Below, in pieces: positions 19,463 through 31,756 of a stretch of 64,000 bases of DNA. The position numbers and the translations under genes were made by a program. The notes below the pieces were generated by a model, which saw only the letters and a list, made by a program, of their open reading frames with translations, did no database searches and had not been told where the DNA came from. The DNA lies in assembly GCA_022829145.1 (NCBI GenBank), contig CM040764.1:18557534-18621533 (forward strand), given 5' to 3'. The DNA is from Albula goreensis. Lineage: Eukaryota; Chordata; Actinopteri; Albuliformes; Albulidae. Position 1 is the first letter of the stretch; each line of letters opens with the position of its first letter.

Positions 19463-21802
19463 ATAAAGTAAACAATTTAGCGTGGCCTCAAAAACGCATT
19501 ACAAAGGTGTAGCAGTGAGCCAGTTAAAGTTGTGTTAATTGTCTCTTCAATCAGCAAGTCAAAATGTGTGCCATCCCTTCCAAGCGAGCTGTCAGGCCCT
19601 CACTTATTTTAGGGTCTGTTGTTTCCCAACATAATGGCACCTCATAATGGCAGAGTTTTACTTTGTGCAGTTGGCTGTACCTGATCCGCATGCCTGTTTT
19701 TGCTCACTTTGCTTGTTCCATGGTTTTCCCCAGGATGGCTCCACTGAAAACAATCACATGCACTAGAACAGCTGCACAGAGCGACTGCCTCAGTTGTTTG
19801 ATCATGGTGTTTTATCCACTTTTATAACACGCAAGGTGAAACACCTGAAGATTTTGCATCTATAAAAGCAGAGAACAAAAAAAAAAGTAGACTAAAGACA
19901 ATTTGATGGAACCACACAGTATGTACAATGTATATGTACGATTCTGCTACGTTATACACAAAATGCAAACATGTCTGTCTGCACAGACATTCTTCTGTAT
20001 GTTACTTGATTCCAGGGATTAACGCTCAGGGTGGTCAGTGCTTGCCCTATAAAAATTTGATAAAAATCATGTTTTATGAATATAAAATGTACACATGAAA
20101 TGATTAGTGTTTGAATATTCTCCCAGCATAATTTCTGCATGTTTTTCTTCGCTCCCAGCAGCCTTTTTATCTGCTCAGATGCCCAGTGTGACAAGTGCTG
20201 ACCAATGACTAACAGATACACAGTAAGCGGAAAGAGGAGGAAAAAAAACAAAAAACCAAAAAAAAAAAAAAAAAAAAAACAGCAGTACTTGTTTGATGTG
20301 TCCAATGTGTCCAATGTTTTGGGTTGCTCCCCTGTGGCCAACTACATAATTTCAAGTGGATTCAGTGCTTGGTATATGCAATTAAAAGTAAGGTGGATTT
20401 ATTTTATGTAACCTTTTAAAATGATGTCTTTGGAAAAAAAAAATGGCACCATTGTGTAAACAGTCACAGTACAGGTAGCAACTGTTAGTGCAAAACCTGC
20501 TGGAGACTCTCACGGATATTGTAGGAATATCACCAATGCGAACACTGACAATGCTCTCAACCCGAGAAATATAGAGGGAAAGCTTGTCTGAAACCCTCCT
20601 CACTGTCACTGGTGCTTTTGCAGCCTCCTTCTTCAGTTTATCTCCATCAGCAATCCACTATTCATATTTCACATTGTTTAATTACAACTCTTACAAAACA
20701 TGTCATGTTACTTAGAATAAGTTAATTTAAAAAAAAAAAACTGTTGCTTGAAACTCATATTCACTGAGAATGTATGAAAACAACCAAAATCCAGGTTTAA
20801 GAATTCCGGTGGTGGCACAAGGCTTTTCTTTTTCTTTTTTAAGAAGACTCATTTAGTCAATACAGTGAACTTCAGGAAAATGCTGAAGAATTCAGCACTG
20901 CTTCAATATTCAATTTTGGCACTAATCCATACTATATTGTGCTAGAGGACAATGGCCTTCAATGTACAGTGTTCTCAAAATGAATGATGCATCGGGCAAA
21001 CTGAAATACTGTTTTCCTCCTTTTTTTGTTTTCACCAAACAATATTTAAAAGCATCACCTATGTATTTTTATCTTCAGGGAAAACTATTGTGCAAAAAAT
21101 ATCAAACCACACTCAGCTGCCTTTCTCACCTCTCCCCCCCATACCCCTATTCTCTCTGCACTTTATCTGAGGGATTCTCAGATAATTTGGCTGTCCTCAT
21201 GAACAACCATTAAAAAAAAAAACACATGTGAGCACATATACTATATACACATATATTTCCTGTTTGCAAATAGTTGTACTGCCAAGGGAGAATTTTAAAA
21301 ATAAAAAAGGTAAAATAAAAATTATTGTATGTGTATATAAAACAAATGTCCTGGCCCAGTCTGTAAACACAAAGTCACATTGAAAACTAGTCTTTCAGTT
21401 CAGGACAGTCTGTTCCAATGTGGCTTCTTATTGTTCCATAGTGAAATTTCCCTGCCCCCATGGCTTGGCTGGGTGCCTGGCGGACTCCGCCTTCAGTTTC
21501 TTCCAGCACCTCGTTTGCTGGGGTCAGGGTGGGGCTCAAGAGGGCCAGCGTTAAACAGTCATTTACTGCTGCTTCTGCCGTTCACGGTAAAAAAAAAAAA
21601 AAAAAAGGGGGGGCAGAGGGGAAACAGGAGCCAACAGATGTGGTTCTCTTCACACTAGCCACGGGTTTGAGGTTTTGGGGTGCAGGGAGGTAGGGGGTCT
21701 TCCTGGGGTGGAGATGGACTGGCTTGCAGTAGTGAGGAGGCCAGTGCCAGCACCATGGATGGGGGTGGAAGGTAGGGGGTGGTTGGGGTGGTGGTGGAGT
21801 TT
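19463..21802. other. Intergenic plus presumed rnf126 3' UTR
   Basis: The part next to 21803 should be rnf126 3' UTR. A minus-strand AATAAA is present at about 20398-20403, which would give a UTR of about 1.4 kb if used. A-runs lie at 20255-20279 and 21590-21606. I see no other coding sequence. Confidence 0.5.
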
Positions 21803-24800
21803 TTAAGAGTTGTTGGTGGCGTTCTCGTTGCTAGGTGAGCTGGCTGAGGAGGAAGAGGAGGAGGTGGAAGCAGGGGAGAAGTTCATCCCTGATAGCCCTG
21901 GGGGGTCCGTGGCTGTGTTCTGTCCACTTAAGCTCTTCCTGCACACTGGACATGTGTCATGCTGGAAAGCAGAGAGAGAAAGAAAGCTCAGATGACACTA
22001 TCCCCCAGCGCCCAACACCGAAAACCCTGCTCCGCCAAACCTTCCACAAAACGGCTGTAACATTTACAACATTATCTATGCGCTCATTTCCAGAACTTCT
22101 CAGGTCCTGATCGTCTTCAGTGTTTTGAAGCTAACATGCCCACATAAACTGTGCAATCCTGGGGCAGAAGAGCCTTCCAATGAGGACTCTGATTCAGCAA
22201 AAACTCCAGCAAGGCACAACTTACAGAAAACGTGGACATTTAGCTTTTATTGAAGGAAAACCAGGAAATTGTGAGCACTGTATTGACATTATTGACTGTA
22301 TTGAAATGTTGACATTTTCAACAACGTTCAAGTGTTACGTTTAATTTGTCTACATGAAAGGATTTCCAAGGGTTTTTGCAGGGACGCCAGTATAGCAATG
22401 AGCCACAGAACATATGTCCACCTCACACCCCACAGTTTCTCTCGGTGAGACAGGAAACAGAGATGGGCCCTCACTGAGCAGGCATACCTGTTCCAGCCAA
22501 GGTACTATACAGTCGTTGTGGAACAAGTGATTGCATGGAAGCTGCCTGACGTTTTCCCCAGCACTGTAGTCCTCTTTACACACGGGGCACTCCAACCCCA
22601 AGCCTGGGGTGCACATAAAAGGGAGCAAGCACATCCATCTCATTACATTATTCATTTTCCCAATTCGCAATGCTGAAAAGACATGATGTGCACTGTTTTT
22701 AAATATGCATGGGTGTATTCTTACAACTTGGTTAGAGGCTAAAAAAACTCATGCAGCTTGTCTGTAGGCTATTGACAATCAAATTTATAAAAATACCTTT
22801 TTTTAATAAATCTTTTGTGTGGAACCATTTAGAATTAAACATAACATTTTTAAATACATGAGCAGATCAATTTCATCTTTTGCCTTTTATATGAAATGCT
22901 GCTGTCAGCAGATACACTAGGAATCTGTAGTCTACAATGAATGTTTCTTCTGAACACATCGCAAAAACCATCTCATTGGCTTGAGTGACAGCAGGGCAAG
23001 AAGCCGCCGCTGTGGAAGCTGGGCTTTGGGGTTAAGAGAGAGACTCACCTACGTGCTCCTCTGTAATTTGGACTGTGGGAAGACTTTTGATCTTCTCCTT
23101 GTCTGCTGGTGGAGGTCCAGTGTTCTCAAACTGATTTAATAACTGACCGAATTGATTGAACAACACAGTTAAAAATACTGGACTGTGAAAAACTGACTGA
23201 AAAGAAGAGACACATGACATACAACACTAATGTCTTTCCAAGCTAATTCCTAAATCACTGGGAAAGCAAACTCAGATAAGATGCTTGGAAAAAATTATTA
23301 ATTTTTAATTAGAAACGAAATGTTTAAATTAACACAATAATAAATTACAGTTAAAATGAAACCACCCAATGAGAAACATCACTTCTATGATAACTTAATC
23401 TGCAGTACATCCCTTCTTAGTACTTGGTGTGGTGTGGTAGTGGAGTATATTTGTCAGGTAATAATATTCATGGTCCGGCTGACTCCTGCGCTTCTTCACT
23501 GCTCTTAAGAGTGATTATCATACATTTTCTTGTTCACTCTGCTGCCCTTGCACACCTAATGGATGTACTTATGTAAGTGCTGTGGGTATTGGCATCAGGT
23601 AGAGAGCTGTGATCTAATTTCACTCTTTCAGCAGGTGGCAGGTAAATGGCTGACACATGCCTACCTGCGTGATGATTGCGTCGAGACCATTGGCTCCCCA
23701 TGCATAATCCATGGGGCTGGAGTGCAGCACGCCCCTGACAACAGCACGATTTGAAATTTGAAAAAAAGGGGAAAGTACAAAACAAATTGAACAGAAATTT
23801 TCCATCATATTACTAATCCCACCCCCCCTCTCCAGATGCTGATTTTGATCCACCAATGAGTGAGCATAAACTGCTGCAAATATTCAGGAAGTTTTAACAG
23901 TGGTCTAGCCGTTTTTCGGGTTTTGTGCGGTTCACTTACCAGGGCCCTACACCTATGTTCGGCATTGCCGTCGGTGCGATGATCCCATTCACCAGCTGCT
24001 GTATGATTCTGTACAAAGGAGACAACAGCTGGGTTACTTTTCTCAGTATTCACGGGGAGAGTAATGGCAGCGATCCAATGGCAGCGACATTCAGTTTTGT
24101 GGTCACTTATGAGGTTGCGGTTTTGTGGTTTTTAGCAACTATCCTGTCAATCTCTATTTGATAAGTAGAGTTGACTTGCTACCACTCTCCCACTTTTCTG
24201 AGGCTGTCCTGTTTGGCTTATGGAATCATGATTCCCAGCACTGTTCACTTGACACATAATCATTTTGTCTTTGCTGTGACTGATGCACCTGTAATTCAAG
24301 AACCCACTATTTGATTCCTTTCAATATGTGTTCGATATTTCATGTTGCCTTAGCATCATACTTCATCATTGATTACAAAATCACCTTTATCGAAGAAACT
24401 AGTAAAATCTAATTTGCCTTGGCAATAATATGAAATGTACACACTCATGTTTAACTGTGATTTAGTTAAAAATATGAATATTTTTCATTTGGCATTTCCA
24501 TTATTTTGTCCTAGATGTAGATATACTGACCAAAGGTGATGCACAGATAGGGGTAGACCAATATACAGCACTGACTATATGGATGATTTCATCGTATTTC
24601 ATCATTGCAAACACTGTTTCTCTGATGCCAATTAAACAGCAGTGTCAGGTTGATGGATGTATGACGAGTAAGGTGTATGCATTAAAATGCAGAAGCTGTC
24701 TCTTCACCCTTCTAGTGTGGGCACTCCCTCATGCCTTCCAGCTTGTCGCCGGGGAACATGTCGCCCTCGCGGTTGCCTAGCGCTGTAACGTTGTCGGTAC

Positions 24801-26908
24801 GCCTGCTCCCTCTCTCTCCTGTTTTCTGTCTCACGGTTGTCCTCAGGGGGCAGCCCGAAGTCAAAGCTCTCGTCAAAGATGCCCAGAGCAAACTGGCCGT
24901 ACCCGGGAGGAAATGTGAACAGGTGCTGGTCCACATTCTGGAGGACACATACACATGCACGCATATACACATGCGCATGCACACGCACAGTCCAGAATTA
25001 ATAATCAGTCTATCAACCTATGACTCAAAATCCAGTAATACTAACATGCTGGTGAAATATAAGAGCCCTCCATTTCAGATACTATACTGGGTGCTGTTTA
25101 ACATTTAAAATCAGCATAGCCAGTCCAATCAAATTCAAGGTTTTGCAAAAACAATTACACAGAGCAATGGACGTTTTGCATGAAGAGAAACCGCTCAAAA
25201 CACAATGAAAACCATACTGGTGAGGTGATCTTTCCTGACACTGCCACACCAACGGTATGGGCATTATAAACAACACTCCCACCAGATACATCATGTTCAC
25301 AAACCTCAAACGGGTGCCTGCTCTGACTGCTGGTGGAAGGGGTGGATGAAGATTCATTTTCAGTGCTGAAAATAAACAGGAGAAAAACTGACTGGACCGT
25401 AACAAAATCCACAGTACTCTTCTGCAGTGTATATATATCAATTAGCTCAATTTTCTAAGGAGTTCTGTTTTGGCATACTGGTAAACTACTGCTTTGCCAT
25501 TCTGAAAAGGCTTCTTTAGAGGATATCAGAAATTCTCTTAGAGGTATACAAATTGCTAACTAGGAAAAGGAAGGAATGACAAAGTTGCCTTAAATTCACA
25601 AAGGAAAGGCTCTGCTGGTGCAGGCTTGTTTGGACCAGCAACATTCCCTCTCGCTAAGACCAAGAGGGTAACCATCTGTGGATGTCCAAACTGTGGTGCA
25701 TATCGGTTCTCTCCTTCAGATAACCAGAGAAACCTGGTAGATCCCAACATGCCAGCTAAATACCTTCTGTCCTCGGGTAGCTCCTCAATGAAACCAGACT
25801 GGCACCGTGGACAGGTGTAATCCTGCAGACAAGACGCTCAAGATGTCCAAGGCATTCTCTCAAACACAGAATTTTCATTAATTTATTAGTTTGAACTGAG
25901 ATTGAATTGAGAACTTGTCGAATATTTTTCCCACGAAAGCCCGTTTCAGCCCAATCTCACGAAAGACAATATGACCCTTTTCAATTCAATGAAGCTCATA
26001 GAAGAACTTTACAGTTAGGAATTCCTTCGGCCTATGTCAAATGAAAACAATTTCAACGTCAGAAAATACTCCGATCCAGGCTACGTTTTGTCAACTGCCA
26101 GAAAACTCTTTACAAATGACCCAATAACAAAAACGATTATTAAGACATTTTGGATATTGGATATTTATAAAACCAATGGTTTCGCGTCCATTTGTTGTAG
26201 CTGGCTAGATTGCCACTGTCTTTTAAGCCAGATATTTCCAGAAATGTATCTATTATAGCAACTGTTTTCCACGATATTGTTGATCATGGCGATGGGTTGT
26301 CAAATAAATGTGTCAGTCAAGGTAAATACCTCAGTATATAGCAGCGCTGTTAGTTATATACATACATAGTAGTCATACTAGCAGATATCCTGCAATTTAT
26401 CTGCTGCACCTACTCACCTACCCAACTAGCTAGTTAGGGATAGCGACTTACCCCAAGACACAGCTCCTCCAAGACAGTCAGTTAGCAATGTGGGTGTAAC
26501 GTTAATATAAACCTACCTTGACATTTCTGCCAGGTAGGTATCGTTAGCTTGGTAACGTTATCTAGTTTTCGTATCCCAATAATGCGACACGTCGGATAGT
26601 GCAATGCTATACAGGGAGAAATAACGTTACCGACAGGCAACCCTTCTATTCAGTAAAAAGCAGAGTAGCTAACGTTACCAGTACAAGCACCAACTGAGAA
26701 AGGCACCTATTAGCCAGCCAGGTTATGAGATCATCAGCATCACATCCATACCCATGCGTCGATTACACACCACTCCTTACATCCTAGCCGAGATGTGTTG
26801 TTTCGCCATTCGTTCCTAGCCCTAATTACTTACCGGGAGAGGAGGACTGATCTCTGCTGAACATCTGTGACAGAAAAACCGGCTGGGCCGTGGGGGTGCT
26901 TCCGCCAT
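21803..26908 (-). CDS. rnf126: E3 ubiquitin ligase RNF126, complete, nine exons, 310 aa
   Basis: RNF126 ubiquitinates hydrophobic, mislocalised proteins handed over by BAG6 in the cytosol, and also some membrane receptors. Coding exons (minus): 26834-26908, 25764-25822, 25305-25365, 24708-24937, 23940-24008, 23665-23734, 23049-23142, 22488-22603 and 21803-21961. Each is bounded by AG/GT and all phases close. The N-terminal zinc finger has Cys13, Cys16, Cys29 and Cys32 (FFCHRC...YTCPRC). The central part keeps the family sequence [20 protein letters not shown], the QQLVNGII helix and [20 protein letters not shown]. The C-terminal RING-H2 finger has Cys225, Cys228, Cys243, His245, His248, Cys251, Cys262 and Cys265. 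The tail is serine-rich and ends SNENATNNS. Human RNF126 is about the same length. RNF115 is the closest paralogue, but motif wording and the bsg neighbour favour RNF126. Confidence 0.96.
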
Positions 26909-26911
26909 CTT
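26902..26911 (-). promoter_or_regulatory. YY1-type motif AAGATGGCGG over the rnf126 start codon
   Basis: The minus strand reads AGAAGATGGCGGAAGC, with the rnf126 ATG inside the motif. AAGATGGCGGC is the well-known YY1 promoter element, often located at the start of TATA-less housekeeping genes. The same 10-mer occurs upstream of stk11 at 40186-40195. Confidence 0.6.
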
Positions 26912-28456
26912 CTGATTCAATTGCGAGACACTGACCGAGGTAAGGTTTGTACGGACGATGGGAGGGAACAAAATTCATCCGTACTTCTGTATATACGGAA
27001 CGCTAAAGTACACATAGTGCGAGCAGGCTGAACTAACAGCAGCTGTTACTGGTCCTGAAAGGATTTGATAGCGACTGCTACACAGACTACTAGTTAGTAA
27101 CACTTGTCAGGCTCCTAGTTTATGATACTCAACTAGGATGGGGCACGAAGTCTGTTTCTACATTTTATCCCAGCTTCTTCATTAATTCTAAATTGTAATT
27201 ATGTTCCCATCTTAAAAGGTTAAAATATGTTAAGCTTAATCATTGAAATTGTTTTATACTCTAGTATTTTTAAGTTAACAAATGCTTGCCGAAGACTCTT
27301 CTTTACTCTCTGAATCTGAATCAAAATTTTCTTCGCCTTAATCTACCATTTAAATGGTTTAAATAGGTTTAAATCTGTTGTGAGCTACACCACAGACAGC
27401 CAGCAGAGGGAGCCAATAAGTAAAGGAGTGACGTCTCAAGGGAGGTCAAAGATCTGTGAAGTAGCAGTGATGAGCTGCAGTGGCAGGGTGGCCAGGGGAG
27501 AAAGGAGTCCCAGTCGTCCAGATAGGAGAGCCTTAGGGGCCTCAGCCACTGACAGCCTGGGCTGGTTGTTGAAGGTGGTGGGGCAGGCGGTTGTGGGTAG
27601 GTGTCCACTATATTTCTCTGTCTCCATTCACTTTGAAGAACTCCAGACATTGAACAAATCAATAAATAAAAGTAGAGCATCGTTCTTGCCATTTTATACA
27701 AGACTTTAAACAATGACATTGGCAGTCTAGATTTTGAACAAAGATGTTGATTTTGTTGCATAGCTCTTTTAAACCTCTGAAAAATTCCTTGGAGGTTGTT
27801 GTGTCCCACATATGTCTCTGCACCATCTCTGACATGTGTTTAAAGGTGAGAGCACAAATATCAACCTGTAAACATATCTGTAGCGGAGACAGAATATATG
27901 TCATCACACATGTAGAAAATTTTTTTAAAAATGTGATAAAGATGTTTTGTATACATTTGCTAAATTAACAGGGTTTTACATTGTATTTATTTGTTTAATT
28001 TTTTTTTTTTTTTTGGAGGGGGTCAGGAATATGACGCCATTGTCAGTGAACACGCTCGCCATATGATGCAAATATCGTTTCCATATATCGTGTCACAAAT
28101 ATCATTTTGATGCACCCGTATTCCAAAATGATAACACGCTCATACTCCCTGCTATATTAATAATATGTGTTAATATGTGGGCAAAAATGTCTGAGCCCTC
28201 CCCACTTCCCCACCACATCAAGATATGATTGAATCTTTATGGGAACTTCTGGTGTGAATAGTGCAGAGCAGATTTCCGTCCGCTTAATCTTATTACAAAC
28301 TGTTAAAACTACTGTATCAGCATTATAAAAAGCATGCGAGCAGCTTTGAAGGCAAAGGACTGCCCAACTCCGAATTCATAAATGAACAATCATGTAGAGT
28401 TTTCTGTTTCCTTTTGTTTGCCCTCTGCATATGCATCATACACTTTACATGTGTAC
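26912..28456. other. Intergenic, rnf126 promoter side to ubiquitin-like cluster
   Basis: The first part is the presumed rnf126 5' UTR and promoter. The rest has no recognisable gene. A single CCAGCAGAGGGAGCC motif lies near 27399-27413 and a T-run at 27999-28014. Confidence 0.6.
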
Positions 28457-28500
28457 AACGGCCATGGTTTATGCTCTTTGTGGTAACTCCGCAAATGTGT
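28457..28500 (-). pseudogene. Remnant of a further ubiquitin-like gene copy (exon 1 start and 5' UTR)
   Basis: The sequence AACGGCCATGGTTTATGCTC and the 24 bases after it match the start-codon region of the two intact copies (29508-29551, 31150-31193) with two or three mismatches. Directly afterwards, at 28501, the sequence switches to the 3' flank of copy 1. The remnant therefore marks an old duplication or deletion breakpoint. Confidence 0.85.
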
Positions 28501-28868
28501 GTCTTTCAAAGTGAATGTACTGTTTACATGTGAAAAATACATCCAACATTTTCTCCACACATTGACTACAAAAAACCTCGAAAAAAAGTGCTTGATTGGT
28601 ATTTATGTATTCTTGCACACATAATTTTACAGATATCCACTATAAACACAAGAGACTCATTTCAAGGAAGCTTTTATTTTTTTCTGAGTGGGAAAACAAG
28701 TACACACATTTCATTTTGTAAAATGAGTTTTATTTGCCTAAGCCTCTCATTTTTACCCCCCCAAATTGTCCCTCTAAAATTTAGATGCATGAATTAGTGT
28801 TTTATGGCTAGCTCCCATCAGATTGTGTAAGTTTGGTTTTACAGCAATGGCAGTGAGGAAAAGCCACT

Positions 28869-29514
28869 TCACTTCCCCCTCCGGTGTGAAAGCTTATGCT
28901 TCTTGAATTTGGAGACTCTGGACAGGCTCCGCCGGCGACGGCTGGACCCAAAGCACAGTTTGACGATCGATTCATCCGTGACTCCATAGGACTCCAGGCT
29001 GCGGTCATCTTTCAGCACGGTGCCCTTAAATTTCAGCATCTGTGTGTTGGCGGGAATGCCTTCCTTTGACTCGATCAGTTCTTTGAGTTGTTCAGTGGGT
29101 TCCACAACATCGATAGTAACATCAATGACCTTGTGAGGCGAAGCAGAGATCTGCAAACACATAGTCATATCTTGATTAATGTCAGTTTAGGTTACAGTAT
29201 TTTAGAAATCCAGAGTAAATTACACAGAATTTCCAACCCTCTGCACTCCCTATGAGACAAAGCAATACCACAATAAACTGCTATGATTAAACTACAGACT
29301 TCAGGATATGAAAGAGAATCAAAATCTGATATTTCTTTAGGCATGTTAGTCCATATGCATTTTCACTTGATCTACTTTATTCAGACATCTTTTTGAAATG
29401 TTTTGGCTTCAAAACGTCACTCACCTTAACTTTGAGGGAAGTTCCAAGTTGGAGAAGCACACCAAAAGTCACCACCAGCAGTCCTACTGCCATCGCTGAT
29501 TTGAAAACGGCCAT
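28869..29514 (-). CDS. Secreted ubiquitin-like protein with basic tail, copy 1 (123 aa)
   Basis: I do not recognise a named family. Two exons (minus): 29425-29514 (30 codons, donor AAG|GTGAGT) and 28869-29150 (acceptor TTTGCAG). Residues 1-26 form a classical signal peptide (MAVFKSAMAVGLLVVTFGVL...). From about 27 to 100 the chain follows ubiquitin: a beta strand LKVKISAS, the helix QLKELIESKEGIP, then QMLKFKGTVLKDDRSLESYG and ESIVKLCF. Compared with ubiquitin, Ile44 is Lys, Lys48 is Thr, Lys63 is Asp and the terminal Gly-Gly is missing, so ordinary conjugation and Ile44-patch binding look impossible. A tail of about 23 residues follows (RRRRSLSRVSKFKKHKLSHR...), with 12 Lys/Arg and no acidic residue, and RRRR could be a furin site. 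A TATA box lies 123 bp upstream, suggesting regulated expression. Secretion is inferred from the signal peptide alone. Confidence 0.85.
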
Positions 29515-29636
29515 GGTTTATGCTCTTTGTGGTAACCCCACAAATGTGTGAGGGCTAAAGTCTGTGCTGAGCTGGACACACACGGTCTTGTGACCAAAGG
29601 AATTTAGTCTGAAGTGGTAGATCTGAGAAGTCTGAA

Positions 29637-29644
29637 TTTATATA
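29637..29644 (-). promoter_or_regulatory. TATA box of ubiquitin-like copy 1
   Basis: The minus strand reads CCTATATAAATTC. It lies 123 bp upstream of the start codon, leaving room for a 5' UTR of about 90 bp. Confidence 0.7.
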
Positions 29645-30510
29645 GGAGAATTCTCTGGGTGAGTGGTCTCTTTCAAACTTGATCATCTGGTTTGGTCACC
29701 TGTCAAGTTGCAATGCAGTGCCTGAAACCATAGCTGTCTTTTAAAGGGGGGTCCTCAAATCTCCTAGGAATCCTTTGAAGTACAGACATTAAATACCTTA
29801 AAATGTGTCCCTGATTTGACCCTCCATCCAGATAGGGCTCCTTGGATGGAAATGTGTACATAAAGATTCTGATTTCAAATGCAAAATGGCTTAAAAATTG
29901 TACCAAATAATGACACCTCTGTGATTGCTAATGATAATCATAAAACCATGTCAGTTTTGTCTATTCTGAGCCCTCATAAATCTGGCACCATAATGACACA
30001 GGTTTGAAAAAATAGAAATGTTGTCAATGGCCAAAGGCTGATTCTGTCATTGACGTTTTGATTTTCCAGTTCCGTTGGATTCCATTGAGTAAAGTTTTTC
30101 TTTTTCACCAATTAAGAAAATATTCCAGTATTCCAATGTAATGTCTTTCAAAGTGAATGTACTGTTTACATGTGAAAAATACATCCAACATTTTCTCCAC
30201 ACATTGACTACAAAAAACCTCGAAAAAAAGTGCTTGAGTGGTATTTATATATTCTTGCACACATCATTTTACAGATATCTACTATAAACACAAGAGACTC
30301 ATTTCAAGGAAGCGTTTATTTTTTTCTTAGTGGGAAAACAAGTACACGCATTTCATTTTGTAAAATGAGTTTTATTTGCCTTAGCCTCTCATTTTTACCC
30401 CCCCAAATTGTCCCTCTAAAATTTAGATGCATGAATTAGTGTTTTACGGCTAGCTCCCATCAGATTGTGTAAGTTTGGTTTTACAGCAATGGCAGTGAGG
30501 AAAAGCCACT

Positions 30511-31156
30511 TCACTTCCCCCTCCGGTGTGAAAGCTTATGCTTCTTGAATTTGGAGACTCTGGACAGGCTCCGCCGGCGACGGCTGGACCCAAAGCTCAG
30601 TTTGACGATCGATTCATCCGTGACTCCATAGGACTCCAGGCTGCGGTCATCTTTCAGCACGGTGCCCTTAAATTTCAGCATCTGTGTGTTGGCGGGAATG
30701 CCTTCCTTTGACTCGATCAGTTCTTTGAGTTGTTCAGTGGGTTCCACAACATCGATAGTAACATCAATGACCTTGTGAGGCGAAGCAGAGATCTGCAAAC
30801 ACATAGTCATATCTTAATTAATGTCAGTTTAGGTTACAGTATTTTAGAAATCCAGAGTAAATTACACAGAATTTCCAACCCTCTGCACTCCCTATGAGAC
30901 AAAGCAATACCACAATAAACTGCTATGATTAAACTACAGACTTCAGGATATGAAAGAGAATCAAAATCTGATATTTCTTTTGGCATGTTAGTCCATATGC
31001 ATTTTCACTTGATCTACTTTATTCAGACATCTTTTTGAAATGTTTTGGCTTCAAAACGTCACTCACCTTAACTTTGAGGGAAGTTCCAAGTTGGAGAAGC
31101 ACACCAAAAGTCACCACCAGCAGTCCTACTGCCATCGCTGATTTGAAAACGGCCAT
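30511..31156 (-). CDS. Secreted ubiquitin-like protein with basic tail, copy 2 (123 aa)
   Basis: Same structure as copy 1. Exons (minus) are 31067-31156 and 30511-30792. The encoded protein differs from copy 1 at one residue: the Cys after IVKL (position of ubiquitin Val70) is Ser here (IVKLSFG). Signal peptide, ubiquitin-like core and basic tail are otherwise identical. The TATA box at 31279-31286 and a 3' AATAAA are preserved, so both copies look functional. The single cysteine of mature copy 1 is therefore lost, which would affect any disulfide-linked dimer. No frameshift or stop is present. Confidence 0.85.
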
Positions 31157-31278
31157 GGTTTATGCTCTTTGTGGTAACCCCGCAAATGTGTGAGGGCTAA
31201 AGTTTCTGCTGAGCTGGACACACACGGTCTTGTGACCAAAGGAATTTAGTCTGAAGTGGTAGATCTGAGAAGTCTGAA

Positions 31279-31286
31279 TTTATATA
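31279..31286 (-). promoter_or_regulatory. TATA box of ubiquitin-like copy 2
   Basis: Same CCTATATAAATTC sequence and same 123-bp distance from the start codon as in copy 1. Confidence 0.7.
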
Positions 31287-31756
31287 GGAGAATTCTCTGG
31301 GTGAGTGGTCTCTTTCAAACTTGATCATCTGGTTTGGTCACCTGTCAAGTTGCAATGCAGTGCCTGAAACCATAGCTGTCTTTTAAAGGGGGGTCCTCAA
31401 ACCTCCTAGGAATCCTTTGAAGTACAGACATTAAATACCTTAAAATGTGTCCCTGATTTGACCCTCCATCCAGATAGGGCTCCTTGGATGGAAATGTGTA
31501 CATAAAGATTCTGATTTCAAATGCAAAATGGCTTAAAAATTGTACCAAATAATGACACCTCTGTGATTGCTAATGATAATCATAAAACCATGTCAGTTTT
31601 GTCTATTCTGAGCTCTCATAAATCTGGCACCATAATGACACAGGTTTGAAAAAATAGAAATGTTGTCAATGGCCAAAGGCTGATTCTGTCATTGACCTTT
31701 TGATTTTCCAGTTCCGTTGGATTCCATTGAGTAAAGTTTTTCTTTTTTCACCAATT

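Larger units (their letters stand above)
28501..30113. repeat. Tandem segmental duplication, unit 1
   Basis: This is 1613 bp that matches 30143-31756 at a constant offset of 1642 bp, with about 18 differences counted by eye (about 1.1 percent). The unit contains the whole ubiquitin-like gene with its promoter and 3' flank. The match stops after CACCAATT at its right end. Confidence 0.95.
30143..31756. repeat. Tandem segmental duplication, unit 2
   Basis: Second copy of the 1.6-kb unit. It begins GTCTTTCAAAGTGAATGTAC and ends after CACCAATT. About 29 bp of unrelated sequence separates the two units. Confidence 0.95.

Noticed and set aside
29640-29700. Possible interferon response element upstream of the ubiquitin-like genes
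   Set aside because: Only one GAAA-type half (TTTGAAAGAGACC on the minus strand) is present. The second half-site of the consensus is missing.
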